Below, one piece after another: positions 62,527 through 64,000 of a stretch of DNA of 64,000 nucleotides; position 1 is the stretch's first letter, and the number at the start of each line of letters is the position of its first letter. The notes below the pieces were generated by a model, which made no database searches, was not told where the DNA came from, and was given only the letters and a program-made list of their open reading frames with translations. Origin of the DNA: Rutpela maculata (taxonomy: Eukaryota; Arthropoda; Insecta; Coleoptera; Cerambycidae). The position numbers were made by a program, and so were the translations under genes. Location: positions 42,193,923 to 42,257,922 of the forward strand of contig OW386293.2 in the NCBI GenBank assembly GCA_936432065.2. The letters are read 5' to 3'.

Positions 62527-63099
62527 AAAACTACAGTGAATCTTCGTGAAACTTTTTTTAAAACCCAAATATAATTGCGTAAATGCACACTTAAACAAAA
62601 TTAATTCGTTATGTAATTCTTCGAAGCAATGTACGTACCATGGAACATTTTTTACACAGTTAAAGATATGTAACAACAATCAAGGAATACGATATTATAA
62701 GGTTGTGCAAAAGAAACAATTTGTATAAATGAATACAGTGACAAGCTGAATGCCGAAACTCAACTCCTCTTCTATACAATGCTCTGGCATTGAACATGTG
62801 CGGCTTAAAGATACATTTTTTTTGTTGCATCACGTCCAATTATTCAACTATGGATATTTATTCAACTATAGATATGTATATTAATTTTCACTGGAAGATA
62901 GTTTTTATTTTTTAATATTTTCCTCGTAATACTGGAAAATGATTACTGTGCGTCATGACTACTAATGTGGGTGTGTGAAAAATTGTACATAATGGTCGTA
63001 AAATTACGATGCATAAACTTAACTGAAACTTAAAAACCAAGATTATAAATTAAAAATATTACACAGGCACACAAAAAATATATCGAGTGCTAGAAAGCA
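62527..63099. other. No gene recognised
   Basis: AT-rich, with TATTCAACTATGGATAT/TATTCAACTATAGATAT near-duplicates at 62840-62875. Nothing else. Confidence 0.3.
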
Positions 63100-63575
63100 C
63101 ACCTATGTATTCCTATGCATTTCGACCCGCTGAACACGAATCCGATGTCCGTTTTGCCGGATTGGCTCTTGTATTCTTCCTAACCTCAAAAAACACCTTA
63201 AGACTGCCCGGAAAATCACAAACAAGTAAATTAAAACCCCTAATGAGTTGACCTCCATTTCCATATGTATTTTGGGGCTCTGAGACCGAATTTGAGGTCA
63301 GAATTGGCCGATGAGTTAGGAATTTTGACATAACCTTAAAAAACACCTAAAAAAGGCCCGAAAAATCCCAAACAAGTAAATAAAAAGCTTAAATGAGCTG
63401 ATCACTATATCTATACGTAATTTGAGACGCTGAAACTGCTGAATTAGCCGATCAGTTAGGAATTTTGACATAGCCTCAAAAAGCACCTAAAAAATGCCCG
63501 AAAAATCCCAAACAAGTAAACTAATCACTACATCTATACGTAATTTGGGGCACTGAAACCGAATCCAAGGTCAGA
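63100..63575. repeat. Degenerate satellite, about 150-bp unit
   Basis: At least three units sharing ACGTAATTTGGGGC..CTGAAACCGAAT, GCCGATCAGTTAGGAATTTT, GACATAGCCTCAAAAA and CCCGAAAAATCCCAAACAAG. Starts near 63102, 63257, 63407 and 63530. A weaker trace is near 63697. Confidence 0.8.
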
Positions 63576-64000
63576 ATTTATGCGCGACGATCGAATATCT
63601 TGTAAAATCCATATTTAGGATGAACACGTACACAAACGACTGAATCATAGCCTGAAATTGACTTTGCTCTACATAATATCTAAACATATAATTTCCGATG
63701 TATTTTTACGAGCTGAACACAATACCGTAGTCAGAATCAAAGCGCAATCTGCAAACTTCATAGAGAAATGTCATTTCAGCATATATTCTCATCAATCCTA
63801 GTAAGCGGAGATGGGTAACTTTTAAATTTTATGGGTAACTTTTATAGACCAGACAAATCTCAGTGTAAAATGGGTTTGGCGTGAACTGTTTGGGGACAGT
63901 TATTTGTTTATTGCAATGGATAGTTCTATTAATGTAGGATAAGTACATAAAGTACACATATCTTAGTAACCGTTGCTCCGATTTTAGATTTCTTTTTTTT
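63576..64000. other. No gene recognised
   Basis: AT-rich end of window; ATGGGTAACTTTTAAATTTT is duplicated at about 63810/63830. No gene. Confidence 0.3.

Overview
The window reads as part of a large, AT-rich, transposon-dense insect genome. The best evidence is one apparently intact ionotropic (chemosensory) receptor gene at 2800-4728. The rest is mostly Ty3/gypsy elements with insect-type layout, piggyBac, MULE, Jockey-like, Crypton-like and other mobile elements, and small-intron relics of invertebrate repeat proteins. I cannot fix the insect order from sequence alone. I see no cellular rRNA or tRNA gene that looks functional, and no CRISPR.

Layout. 0-2.7 kb: relics of a PIN/FEN1-like, cysteine-rich repeat protein and the tail of a SINE/LINE. 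2.8-4.7 kb: the receptor gene. 5.4-11.3 kb: two long inverted arms enclosing a second copy of the PIN-like protein, with a Helitron-like (HINE/mini-me type) composite inserted in the left arm. 12-18.3 kb: foldback elements and hairpins, including a 611-bp MITE with an exact 8-bp target duplication. 18.98-19.37 kb: a SINE whose head resembles 5S rRNA, with a 14-bp target duplication. 20.4-23.5 kb: a DNA transposon delimited by inverted termini that start TAGGGTGG, like those of the MITE, and carrying a broken transposase. 24.7-28.7 kb: more foldbacks, a Crypton-like tyrosine-recombinase relic and a further Helitron-like copy.

29.1-34.9 kb: an ISL2EU/Harbinger-like transposase split by a piggyBac element that is itself split by a 545-bp foldback MITE, followed by a FLYWCH-MULE relic. 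35.0-36.9 kb: a TIR element containing tRNA-like modules, one of them split by a retroposon. 37-41.2 kb: a third full relic of the PIN-like protein, apparently interrupted by a 1.4-kb palindrome.

42.28-59.45 kb is the clearest structure. It is an env-bearing Ty3/gypsy element on the minus strand (364-bp LTRs, CATA target duplication, tRNA-Ser-type primer site, single-frame gag-pol, broken env). Its RNase H region is interrupted by a second, younger Ty3/gypsy element (46716-55571; 1363-bp LTRs, GTTA target duplication, tRNA-Lys-type primer site, gag and pol in overlapping frames). 59.8-62.5 kb holds a Jockey-like fragment and a second Helitron-like composite with a 30-bp minisatellite. 63.1-63.6 kb holds degenerate satellite units.

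Apart from the receptor, the genes here work for mobile elements. The window is mainly a record of successive insertions whose relative order can be read from nesting and LTR divergence.
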